From Pedobacter sp. KBW06 (lineage in GTDB: Bacteria > Bacteroidota > Bacteroidia > Sphingobacteriales > Sphingobacteriaceae): a stretch of DNA of 64,000 nucleotides. Each line of letters starts with the position of its first letter. Position 1 is the stretch's first letter. Location of the stretch: the NCBI RefSeq assembly GCF_003852525.1, contig NZ_QAJL01000006.1, positions 63,501-127,500 of the forward strand, given 5' to 3'. This document shows positions 9,769 to 18,421 of the stretch, piece after piece. The notes beneath the pieces are model-generated. The model made no database searches and was not told the DNA's origin. It saw nothing but the letters and a program-made list of their open reading frames with translations. Both the position numbers and the translations under genes were made by a program.

Positions 9769-10908
9769 TTAATGAAGTTGCCTATATATATTTAAATAGG
9801 ATGAGATAAAGTAAGAGTTATCATTATGAATGGTTGGATTGTAATCATACATTGATCTAGCACCCTCAAAATGATTCACCTCTAGCCCATTTTCATTCAT
9901 CTTCATCCAAGCAACAGACTTCCTACCAGCTGACACCTGCTCATTTCTATTAGCCAATCCTAGGACTAACTCGACATTTGGTAACGTTAAAAATTTGTTG
10001 AGTTCTTGAATTGAAATATCTAACCCCTCTGTATCAACGTTTGTCCTGGTTTGTTCAATTGCTGACGATACTGAAATTTCAAATCTAGTCCAATAAGATT
10101 TTGTCTGCAGATATCTAAAAATGTGGTTGAGAGGGCTTAAAATGAGTTCTGTTCTTCTAATACTATCCAGTGAATGGTTCAATTCTTCGCTAGCAGAGTT
10201 TAGTGATAAATTCTCGATCAGTTCATATAAACTCATCCCAAGCAAGTTCTTATTTTCGCTTATTGCTTTATATAGGCTATTTTCGCAATTATCTTTTAGC
10301 AAAGTCTTAATAAAAAGATTCCTTTCATCACCTTCTGGTTTATCTATCAGGGGATAAATAAGCTGTAGTTGGGATTTATTAAATTCCGTATTCTGATCCA
10401 CTGGTTTTCTAACCAAGCGATCTATCATTTTATCGAAAGCAGGTACCGTTTTAATTTTTTTCTTCATCAACTCATGAAAACCTGAAATTTCGGTGATCCC
10501 TGCATCACTGAATGGTCTATTATACTTTCCCCAAACTCCATAGGCCTTCTGATTTGATAGTATCTCCTGCTGATCTGAAATGGTAATGGTCTTATTTGGG
10601 GTATTGATTAACTTATTGATCCGGTCAACGCCATTAAAACCTTCTTTAGGATTCTTCTGGAATCTCACAAAGGCCATGAGTTTCTCTAAGCGGTTAAAAA
10701 AGCTTTGAAATGCTTTATCCTCTATCCTAAGTTCCTTTTTATAGTAAGAAGCAATACACATAATCTGGAAGTCAATAATACTCGAAGATACCGTTGAAAG
10801 ATCAGGAATTAGTCTACGACCTGCCGCCTGCCATATTACTTGCATACCTAGTGGGTCTCGAGAACCTTTGACAATATAATTGGGATCTTTTGCAGTTAGA
10901 AAATACAT
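9769..10908 (-). CDS. Uncharacterised first protein of PLD-helicase defence operon
   Basis: A 379-residue soluble protein with no motif I can name. The N-terminus has a distinctive block: GSRDPLGMQVIWQAAGRRLI near residues 14-33, followed by PDLSTVSSS. Only three bases separate its stop from the PLD gene start, so it belongs to the same operon and probably the same complex. The start at 10908 is supported by an in-frame stop 13 codons upstream. The RDPLG...GR...P.L.T pattern resembles the opening of other unnamed proteins beside helicase/PLD genes as far as I recall. It may be a recognition or regulatory subunit; that is a guess. Confidence 0.75.
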   Translation of the reverse strand: MYFLTAKDPNYIVKGSRDPLGMQVIWQAAGRRLIPDLSTVSSSIIDFQIMCIASYYKKELRIEDKAFQSFFNRLEKLMAFVRFQKNPKEGFNGVDRINKLINTPNKTITISDQQEILSNQKAYGVWGKYNRPFSDAGITEISGFHELMKKKIKTVPAFDKMIDRLVRKPVDQNTEFNKSQLQLIYPLIDKPEGDERNLFIKTLLKDNCENSLYKAISENKNLLGMSLYELIENLSLNSASEELNHSLDSIRRTELILSPLNHIFRYLQTKSYWTRFEISVSSAIEQTRTNVDTEGLDISIQELNKFLTLPNVELVLGLANRNEQVSAGRKSVAWMKMNENGLEVNHFEGARSMYDYNPTIHNDNSYFISSYLNIYRQLH

Positions 10909-11059
10909 TTTGATTGAGAGGTTAAAATTTAATTGGTAATCGATCCTTTATTATCATAATTAAAGCAGGATAGTAGCAAGGCTTAAGCGATTATCCAAGA
11001 ACTTAAAGTAAGTTAGGTTATTCTTTTAGAGTAAGTTCATTTTACCTACTCTTTTTATA

Positions 11060-11070
11060 GGGGGGGGGGG
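11060..11070. repeat. Homopolymer tract of 11 G
   Basis: Eleven consecutive G on the plus strand (C on the coding strand) in a strongly AT-rich intergenic gap, about 150 bases upstream of the three-gene PLD-helicase operon and 41 bases after the nuclease gene. On the minus strand the tract is followed directly by TATAAAAAGAG. Tracts of this length are prone to slipped-strand length change. Confidence 0.95.
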
Positions 11071-11111
11071 CAATTTTTACTATTCTTTTTCATTTCCTGA
11101 TAACTGTTAAA

Positions 11112-12218
11112 CTATGGTCGAATGAATACCTCAACAATTAACTCCTCGGTACTCATACGGTTTAAGTCATCTTCTAGTCCCCTAGGATTCCCTACTAGGT
11201 TCTCGGGATCGTAAACAAAACAAATCAACTTTTTACAATCAGGATGGGAACCATAATGCGCAATATCAAGAATCAACTGATTTCCAATATCCTTATCTTT
11301 CATCGATGCCCTAGTTTTCTTCACCTCAATCACAATTTTTTCGCGCTTTAATAAAAAGTCAACCCGGGTAGAACTCCCAGCGTAAGAAGGTGTATACTCT
11401 TCTTTTCTCACGTCTTCAAAGTTCATGCGTAACAAAGCGTTCATTAAATCCTGCACGTCATACTCGTCATTAATTACAATGGTTCCTCTTGTGTCATGCC
11501 TATTCTTCAATTGAGTTGCTACCACATGAAACTTATCAATCATCGTAGTCAATGCATCGTCTATCCTGTTCGTACCCTCCGCTAATACATCATTATCACT
11601 GAATCTGATTTGTAACTGCCTAATCAAGCGTTTAGCTAGCTTTTCAAAATTGTCATAAGCAGCCAAAATACTCATGGTATCCATTACATCAGAGCCTATC
11701 AAAATATGAGGAGGCGTCGTTAAACCATTGTTAAGCACAGAAGGATTATCAACTACTGCAAACTTCGGACGTCTCATTCTTATAAAATAACCTGGTTTAG
11801 CTCCCCATTCAAAATGGTCAATCTGGGTCAGCAACTCGATTTCGTTGTTCATATTATCCATCGACCGGATTATTGATAGCTCAGACAAAATGAACTCACG
11901 CAATCCGAAAAACTGCTTTGAAAGCATCGGAATTTCTTTTCGCCAGGCACTTATGTCAATTCCAGATCTTTTAGTTAAGCGAACTTGAACATCGTTAGAC
12001 GACAATTGTTCATAACGACTTGATGATGAATCCTGATTTCTATAGTAGAAATCAGGATTCTCAATCCAATTTCCAGCCCACGCTTTATCGAAAGGCTGCA
12101 GTTCAGATGAAATTATTCGTACTTCCTCAAACAATCGTTCGCGAATAGTTCTAGTATTGTAGAAAGTTGCTTCACATTTTTGTTCCGTAATCAAAATTTG
12201 TTGATTGATATTGCTCAT
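11112..12218 (-). CDS. DpnII/MboI-like PD-(D/E)XK restriction nuclease
   Basis: A 368-residue protein whose C-terminal third carries the nuclease domain: DVQDLMNALLRMNFEDVR, EEYTPSYAGSSTRVDFLL, then KIVIEVKKTRASMKDKDIG. The catalytic set is D287 and E298-V-K300, and CFVYDPENLVGNPRGLE follows, which I recognise as the REase_DpnII-MboI domain type. The N-terminal 240 residues are probably a target-sensing region. It is the first minus-strand gene of the island. The next gene lies 203 bases away across a poly-G tract, so it may be separately expressed. The D12 methyltransferase at 3278-4108 is a possible antitoxic partner, but the two are 7 kb apart. Confidence 0.88.
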   Translation of the reverse strand: MSNINQQILITEQKCEATFYNTRTIRERLFEEVRIISSELQPFDKAWAGNWIENPDFYYRNQDSSSSRYEQLSSNDVQVRLTKRSGIDISAWRKEIPMLSKQFFGLREFILSELSIIRSMDNMNNEIELLTQIDHFEWGAKPGYFIRMRRPKFAVVDNPSVLNNGLTTPPHILIGSDVMDTMSILAAYDNFEKLAKRLIRQLQIRFSDNDVLAEGTNRIDDALTTMIDKFHVVATQLKNRHDTRGTIVINDEYDVQDLMNALLRMNFEDVRKEEYTPSYAGSSTRVDFLLKREKIVIEVKKTRASMKDKDIGNQLILDIAHYGSHPDCKKLICFVYDPENLVGNPRGLEDDLNRMSTEELIVEVFIRP

Positions 12219-12854
12219 TATTTGTAGGCGTTAAAGTCTCCTATAAATTTAGAAAAAACTATTATAATGGAATATCTAATAATTTATAATTACAATCATA
12301 CTGCAAATGATTTATAGGCTAATATTTTCAATAGAAAAATCTACGGCATCAGGTAGTTTTAGGCCAGATACCCCCTCGATCAAATTAACATTAACCTGAT
12401 AAGTGGAGGCGTCACTGAACTCCATAAATAATAAATTTGATCCGTTGAGATTTCGGTTTCAATGACTAAACCATGCTCTATAGTACACAAGGGAACCAGA
12501 AGCCAACAGGTCATTTCAGCTAGAACTCCCGAAAAAATAATTGCTGCGATTTAGGAAATACTAAATCTATCGACGTAATAAAGATATGTACAGCTCATAA
12601 CGAACAGCCCGTTAAGCACTTTTCAACTCGCAGCATTCTAATACAGAAAAACGTAGATTGCCATCGAATTACAAACAATTAATAGGTTAATAGATATAAA
12701 GATTACTACCCTTCAAATTAGATTGAAAATTATCGTGCAAGTGTAAGAAGGTAAATTTTATGAAAATTAAAAACCTTCGTAAAATTTATTTAAAATTCTA
12801 AAATCTCCAACCCACATCCTTAATTCTCCGTAACTATATTTATATATTTGGCAT
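12219..12854. other. Intergenic region at the island edge
   Basis: 636 AT-rich bases between the minus-strand nuclease gene and the plus-strand sigma-factor gene. It marks the switch from the defence island to ordinary SusCD genes. Apart from a short coding-like remnant on the minus strand (listed separately) I see no gene, tRNA or direct repeat that would define an attachment site. Promoters for both divergent transcripts must lie here. Confidence 0.5.
12312..12545 (-). pseudogene. Possible decayed coding remnant
   Basis: On the minus strand a 37-codon frame (12312-12425) reads MEFSDASTYQVNVNLIEGVS and then GLKLPDAVDFSIENISL before TAA. Immediately upstream another frame (about 12426-12545) reads LAEMTCWLLVPLCTIEHGLV then IETEISTDQIYYL without a stop. 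Both have protein-like composition and would join by a single frameshift near 12430. I recognise no family. It could be the 3' end of a gene lost at the island boundary, or chance. Confidence 0.3.
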
Positions 12855-13397
12855 ATGGTGGGGGAAGATCGGGGCGCACTCAACATTGATGATTTTGAAG
12901 TACTATTTCGCAAGAATCATAAATTCTTGTGCATGATTGCTATGGACTACGTCCACGATCAATTCATAGCTGAAGATCTCGTACAAGAATTTTTCATCAA
13001 CTTCTGGCAAAGACGTGACATCATCAACCTCACAACCAGCTTTGAAGCTTACGCCCGCAGAGCGGTAAAATATAAAAGCATTGACCACCTTCGAAAAACT
13101 GCCATCGCTGAAAAGCGAAACACCGAACTAACCATACTCGAAGAACAACAAGCAATTTTAGACGAGGAAGAAGACCAAGAGCTCCAACACCAACGCTATG
13201 AAAAAATCATCGAGATGATTCAGTCCCTCCCACCGGATCGCAGAAAGATTTTTATGCTTCATGCCATGGACAAACTCAGCTACGCCCAGATCGCAGAGAA
13301 ACAAAGCATTTCCATCAATACCGTAAAAACCCAACTAAAAAGAGCATATAACGCATTAAGAACCAAAACTCTTGGTTTACTTATGAGTATCCTGTAA
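12855..13397 (+). CDS. ECF RNA polymerase sigma factor (SusCD-linked)
   Basis: A 180-residue sigma-70 family protein. Region 2 is visible as FIAEDLVQEFFINFWQRRD (around residues 37-55) and region 4 as LSYAQIAEKQSISINTVKTQ, a helix-turn-helix. It is followed after about 100 bases by a FecR-type anti-sigma gene and then SusC, SusD and a thioredoxin gene. In this arrangement, substrate binding at the outer-membrane transporter signals through FecR to release the sigma factor, which then transcribes the locus. Length and gene order are those of the usual Bacteroidota system. Specific target promoters cannot be read from the sequence. Confidence 0.93.
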   Translation: MVGEDRGALNIDDFEVLFRKNHKFLCMIAMDYVHDQFIAEDLVQEFFINFWQRRDIINLTTSFEAYARRAVKYKSIDHLRKTAIAEKRNTELTILEEQQAILDEEEDQELQHQRYEKIIEMIQSLPPDRRKIFMLHAMDKLSYAQIAEKQSISINTVKTQLKRAYNALRTKTLGLLMSIL

Positions 13398-13505
13398 ATC
13401 ACAATCGTTTTTACCGACTCATAATCAACAGATTACAACAAAACTACATCTTTTTTAAGATCTGCTGTCACCCATCTCCTACTTTCTTACGACACTGTGT
13501 TGATT

Positions 13506-14684
13506 ATGGATAATAAACTCACACCATTTAGTCCGGATTGGGATAAAGTTCTGGAGAAACTGGAGGCAAATAAAGCCGCCGGCTTAGAACTCAATGCTGA
13601 AGAAGAAAACCTGCTAAAAGAACTTCAACAAATCAGTACCGATGCTGCGCAAGCTTTCAAAGCCTACAACGCTTTCGATACCGATAAAAAGTGGGCTGAG
13701 CTCAAACAACAAATACAACCAGACCAAACCAATAAAAACTCCAACAAGAAAAGGAAACCAATAAAGCTCTGGTTAAGAATTTCAGCAGCTGCAGCTGCAA
13801 TATTTGTTATTGTTGGCATCGGATTGGTACTTCAAAAAGACAGTCAACAAAACAAAAACGTCTTCCATAACGACATTCCAGCCGGCATAAACTCCGCAAC
13901 ACTAACCCTGGACAATGGCAAAAAAATAATCCTGTCAAACGCCAACAGCGGACAACTCGCGTCAGAAGCAGGCATCCTGATCAGCAAATCAGCCGACGGC
14001 GAAATAATCTACAGCATAAAAAATCAAACAGAAAACGCTGCAAATAAAACCCATACCCTATCTACCGTAAACGGACAGACCTACAGACTCCAACTCCCCG
14101 ATCAAAGTAAAGTATGGTTAAACGCCGCTTCGTCTATAAAATTCCCTGCATCTTTTGCCGGACTAAAAAACCGTAAAGTAGAACTAACCGGAGAAGCGTA
14201 CTTTGAAATCTCCAAAGACAAAGAACACCCCTTCATCGTAAAAACAGACCAACAGGAAGTACAAGTACTCGGAACTCATTTCAACATCAACAGCTACCCT
14301 GATAAACAAAACACCAGCACTACCCTACTCGAAGGAAGCGTAAAAATCACCAATGAACATAAAATACAACAATTACTGAAACCAGGTGAAACGGCCCTCG
14401 TAAACAACAACGCGAACATCCTCGTTTCCCCGGCCGACATCAAATCATCCATGGCCTGGAAAAACGGAGACTTCCGTTTCAACGAAGAACGCATCGACGA
14501 AATCATGCTAAAAATCAGCCGTTGGTACGACATTGAAGTCACCTACCATGGCCCGATCTCAAAAGAAAAATTCAGCGGAAAAATCTCCCGAAATAAAAAC
14601 ATTAGCGAAGTCTTAAACATGCTCAGCTATTCCAATGCCGTTAAGTTTATAGTCGAAGGAAGGAGGGTAACCGTAATGCAATAA
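13506..14684 (+). CDS. FecR-family anti-sigma factor
   Basis: A single-span inner-membrane protein of about 392 residues. A cytoplasmic N-terminal part binds the sigma factor; the membrane segment is ISAAAAAIFVIVGIGLVLQ near residue 95. The periplasmic FecR domain contains WLNAASSIKFPASFAG, ELTGEAYFEISKDKEHPF and VLGTHFNINSY, all diagnostic. The C-terminal DUF4974 part resembles a secretin/TonB short N-terminal fold and should contact the SusC STN domain. The open frame extends nine bases upstream to a GTG, but ATG at 13506 is the likelier start. It relays signal between the SusC downstream and the sigma factor upstream. Confidence 0.92.
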   Translation: MDNKLTPFSPDWDKVLEKLEANKAAGLELNAEEENLLKELQQISTDAAQAFKAYNAFDTDKKWAELKQQIQPDQTNKNSNKKRKPIKLWLRISAAAAAIFVIVGIGLVLQKDSQQNKNVFHNDIPAGINSATLTLDNGKKIILSNANSGQLASEAGILISKSADGEIIYSIKNQTENAANKTHTLSTVNGQTYRLQLPDQSKVWLNAASSIKFPASFAGLKNRKVELTGEAYFEISKDKEHPFIVKTDQQEVQVLGTHFNINSYPDKQNTSTTLLEGSVKITNEHKIQQLLKPGETALVNNNANILVSPADIKSSMAWKNGDFRFNEERIDEIMLKISRWYDIEVTYHGPISKEKFSGKISRNKNISEVLNMLSYSNAVKFIVEGRRVTVMQ

Positions 14685-14847
14685 AAACTTACCTAAACTA
14701 TTAAAGCCAGACCAAGAAATAAACACCAGTCCGACGCCAATCGAACTGGTATAAAATAAGGTCGGCTGTCAACAGAATTGTCAACTAACCGCTAAAGGCC
14801 GCGATCTCGAAAATACAAGGCCAATAGCTTCAACCAACCTACAACAA

Positions 14848-17800
14848 ATGTACAAAAATTGCACTCATCTGCGACGTCGTGCGCGCGCGCAGTATAAACT
14901 ATGGAGAATTATGAAGCTAACCACTTTTCTCTTATTTGCATTGATCATGCAAGTCAGTGCCGGAACCTATGCACAAAAGATCACCCTCTCTGCAAAAAAC
15001 GCAGAACTGTTCACGATTTTCGATCGGATCAGCGACCAAAGTGGATATGATTTTATTGTCATCTATTCTCTATTGAAAGATGCAAACAAAGTAAATATCA
15101 ATGTACAAAATGCAGAGTTGAAAGATGTGCTGGAGCAGATCTTCAAAAACCAGCCACTGGAATACAGCATCAGCAACAAAACCGTGCTGATCAGGAAAAA
15201 GGAACGCAGTTTCGTGGAGGAACTGATCCACCGATTTCAGGAAATTGATGTAACAGGAAGAATCCTTGATGAGCACAACCTTCCCCTTCCCGGAGCATCG
15301 GTAAAGGTTAAAGGGACAAAAAAACAAACCCTGACCAATCAGAACGGCGAATTTAGCCTCGAGAACGTAGACGATAAGGCCGTACTTGTCATTTCCTTCC
15401 TTGGTTATCAGCCCAAAGAAGTTACCGTTCAGAAGAACCTGGGCGCCATTAACCTGACAGAACAAACCGGACAACTCGAAGAAGTAACCGTATCCACCGG
15501 ATACCAGACCCTTCCAAAAGAACGCGTTACAGGTGCCTTCTCCAGTATCCCTGCAAAGAAACTCGAACAACAACGCCTAAGCAGTATCGGCTCTTTACTG
15601 GAAGGCAGGATTGCAGGATACAACAACGGCCTGATCAGGGGAACCACTTCGATGAAAGGCGTAACCAATCCTTTATACGTGGTTGACGGCTTCCCGGTAG
15701 AGAATACCAAATACAACACCAATGGCTCTATTACCGAAAATGTACCGGGACTAAACCTGGAAGACATCGAAAGCATCACCGTATTAAAAGACGCGGCAGC
15801 GGCCTCGATCTATGGTGCAAGAGCAGCAAACGGAGTAGTGGTCATCGTCACCAAAAAACCTAAAAAAGGCAAAACTCAAATCTCTGCGTCGAGTACAATT
15901 ACACTTTCTTCCAACGCGGTATATACCGATAACCTGACCAATTCGGCAGATATTGTGAGCCTCGAAAAAGAATGGGAAACCAATAATCCAAAGCTAAAAG
16001 CGGCAAATTCAGCCACCTATGCGGCGAACGTATTGACCAATGCAGGTTACCAGAGCCAGGGCATCAAGGCCATCCTTGCAAAATATGCAGGAACATTAAC
16101 TCAGGCCCAACTGGATGCCAAGTTAAACCAGCTGGCTTCATCTGGCTATCAATACTATGACGACATGGTAAAATACAGCAAGCGCAATCCATTCTATCAG
16201 CAATACAATGTGAGCGTGGGCAGCGCTTCCGAAACCAACTCGTTTTATTCTTCACTGACCTACCGCAACAACAAGTCCGAAGACAAATACACCAAAGACG
16301 AAAGCCTGGGTTTAAACATCAACAACACCACTAAAATCAACAAATGGCTGACACTGGAGCTGAGTAATTATTTGTCCTATAACGATGCTACACAGCAAAA
16401 TTATACAACTCAATCTCCGCAGTATGCTTACCTGCCTTACGATCGTTTAAAGAACGAAGATGGCTCTAATTTCACTTCTACCGGTGCCTCCCGCCTTAGC
16501 GCAAACACCATGTCACTGATCAATTCAAACGGTCTTTACAACATGGACATTACCGCATTGGACGAGCAAAGCCGTAACCTGGGTAGGTTGAAAAGTTTCA
16601 GCAACAGGTCCTTCATTAAATTAAATGCAGACATCACCAAATGGTTAACTTACCGTTCTACTTTCCAATACGAGTTTGGTTCAGACCGTTTCAACAGGAT
16701 GTACGATAAAAACTCTTTCTATGTGAGAGATCAGGTAAACGGCTATGCCGGAAAAGTTGCCGGAGGACCGGTTACCTTTAGCCTGCCTTATGGAAACATC
16801 AATTACGATCAGGACAGCTTTAGTTCTGCCTATAATTTCCGTCAGCAATTAAATGTCGACAAAACATTTGGCGACAAACACAACCTGACGGCCATCGTAG
16901 GTACGGAGATCAGAGATACCAAACTGGAATTCGAAGATCAGTACCTGTACAACTACGATCCGAAAGTATTGACCTTCGACCTGATCAATGCCAAAGCTTT
17001 AGCTGCCGTACCAGGTGCCATCATTGGCGGTAAATATTTCTCCAACAGCAACATCGCCAGTCAGCGCGAAAACGTAAACAGATTCGTGTCGGTTTATGCG
17101 AACGCAGGTTACGCCTACGACAGCAAATACCTGGTGACGGGAAGTTTACGTTGGGACCGTTCCAACCTATGGGGCACCAATTCCAAATACCAGAATAAAC
17201 CACTTTGGTCTGTAGGTGCAGGATGGAACATTTACAAAGAATCCTTCTTTAATGCCGACTGGGTAGACCTTTTGAAAGTAAGGTTCTCTCATGGTATCGG
17301 CGGAAACATTGCTAAAGATGCAGCGCCTTACATGACGGCCTTTTACAGCAGCAATAATAATGTAGGTGGCTTACAGGGAACCGTAGGTAACCGTCCAAAT
17401 CCCCTCCTATCCTGGGAAAAAACAACGACCAACAACGTCGGTGCAGATTTTGCCTTTTTCAAAAACCGCATCAGCGGATCCCTGGATTACTACAACAAAC
17501 AAGGTAAAGACCTCCTGGCAAGCACCATGGGTGTGCCGACAGAAGGATTTGGCTTTAGTACTTATGCGATCAACAACGGCGAAATGACCAATAAGGGAAT
17601 CGAGCTGTCCATCTCTGCCGATGTGATCCGAAGCAAAGATTTTACCTGGAATACGAGCATTTTGTACGCCCGCAACAAAAACAAAGTGACCTATGTCAAT
17701 GTGGAAGCACCGGTATATTACTTACAGTTGGATTACCCGCAAGCCTATCCACGAATCGGAAACCCTTACAATGCCATTTACAGCTACCGTTGGGCAGGAT

Positions 17801-18411
17801 TAAGTGCTGACGGTTTGCCACAGGTGTACAATGAAAAAGGCGAAAAAGTATTGAATTCTCCAGCCACCCTGGGCTCTATTGTGTACAGTGGCTCGACAGT
17901 TCCTACGTATAGCGGTTCCTTTAATAACCTGCTGGAATATAAAAACTTCTCTTTCTCCTTTTTGCTGACCTTTGAAGGTGGACATAAAATGAGAAACACC
18001 TTCCTTCCGGTATTGGGAAGTGCCTATAATGGCGCCCTTGGAGGTTATGTGACGCAAATCACTGCGGTAAATAAAGAGATCAACGACAGGTGGAAAACTC
18101 CGGGTGATGAGAACAGAACCAACATTCCAAGATTGGTGTTTGCAGAAGATCCTGCCTATAACAGTCAGAGTGCAGAGATCTACCAAAAATCAGACATCAA
18201 TGTGATCGATGCTTCAAACATCCGCCTTAGAAACGTCTCCCTCGCCTATCGCTTGCCGAAAAACCTCCTCAAAAAAGCGAACCGGGAAAATTTAAGGTTC
18301 CAGTTCAATGTGGAGAACGCATTCACGATAGCAAAAAGCAAAGAAGCCAAGTATTTATTGAGTGGATATCGCCCGGCAAATTATGTATGGGGTGTTTATC
18401 TTAATTTTTAA
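14848..18411 (+). CDS. SusC/RagA-family TonB-dependent outer-membrane transporter with STN domain
   Basis: A 1187-residue protein. After a long basic leader a signal peptide (MKLTTFLLFALIMQVSAGTY) begins at residue 24, so true translation could start at 14917. Then come an STN domain (KITLSAKNAELFTIFDRISD and following), a carboxypeptidase-regulatory-like domain (VTGRILDEHNLPLPGASVKV), a TonB plug with YVVDGFPVE and GARAANGVVVIVTKK, and a beta-barrel. The STN domain marks it as a signalling transporter that works with the FecR protein upstream. It forms the outer-membrane channel with the SusD lipoprotein downstream. No glycoside hydrolase follows, so the substrate is unclear. The leader contains a GC-repeat encoding RRRARA. 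Confidence 0.95.
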   Translation: MYKNCTHLRRRARAQYKLWRIMKLTTFLLFALIMQVSAGTYAQKITLSAKNAELFTIFDRISDQSGYDFIVIYSLLKDANKVNINVQNAELKDVLEQIFKNQPLEYSISNKTVLIRKKERSFVEELIHRFQEIDVTGRILDEHNLPLPGASVKVKGTKKQTLTNQNGEFSLENVDDKAVLVISFLGYQPKEVTVQKNLGAINLTEQTGQLEEVTVSTGYQTLPKERVTGAFSSIPAKKLEQQRLSSIGSLLEGRIAGYNNGLIRGTTSMKGVTNPLYVVDGFPVENTKYNTNGSITENVPGLNLEDIESITVLKDAAAASIYGARAANGVVVIVTKKPKKGKTQISASSTITLSSNAVYTDNLTNSADIVSLEKEWETNNPKLKAANSATYAANVLTNAGYQSQGIKAILAKYAGTLTQAQLDAKLNQLASSGYQYYDDMVKYSKRNPFYQQYNVSVGSASETNSFYSSLTYRNNKSEDKYTKDESLGLNINNTTKINKWLTLELSNYLSYNDATQQNYTTQSPQYAYLPYDRLKNEDGSNFTSTGASRLSANTMSLINSNGLYNMDITALDEQSRNLGRLKSFSNRSFIKLNADITKWLTYRSTFQYEFGSDRFNRMYDKNSFYVRDQVNGYAGKVAGGPVTFSLPYGNINYDQDSFSSAYNFRQQLNVDKTFGDKHNLTAIVGTEIRDTKLEFEDQYLYNYDPKVLTFDLINAKALAAVPGAIIGGKYFSNSNIASQRENVNRFVSVYANAGYAYDSKYLVTGSLRWDRSNLWGTNSKYQNKPLWSVGAGWNIYKESFFNADWVDLLKVRFSHGIGGNIAKDAAPYMTAFYSSNNNVGGLQGTVGNRPNPLLSWEKTTTNNVGADFAFFKNRISGSLDYYNKQGKDLLASTMGVPTEGFGFSTYAINNGEMTNKGIELSISADVIRSKDFTWNTSILYARNKNKVTYVNVEAPVYYLQLDYPQAYPRIGNPYNAIYSYRWAGLSADGLPQVYNEKGEKVLNSPATLGSIVYSGSTVPTYSGSFNNLLEYKNFSFSFLLTFEGGHKMRNTFLPVLGSAYNGALGGYVTQITAVNKEINDRWKTPGDENRTNIPRLVFAEDPAYNSQSAEIYQKSDINVIDASNIRLRNVSLAYRLPKNLLKKANRENLRFQFNVENAFTIAKSKEAKYLLSGYRPANYVWGVYLNF

Positions 18412-18421
18412 AGCAAGAGAA

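Noticed and set aside
4728..12218. A DISARM system
   Set aside because: PLD and Snf2 genes fit, but the DUF1998 protein and second helicase that define DISARM are missing.
18362..18421. Upstream extension of SusD overlapping the SusC end
   Set aside because: It would place 20 residues in front of a perfect lipoprotein signal that begins at 18422.
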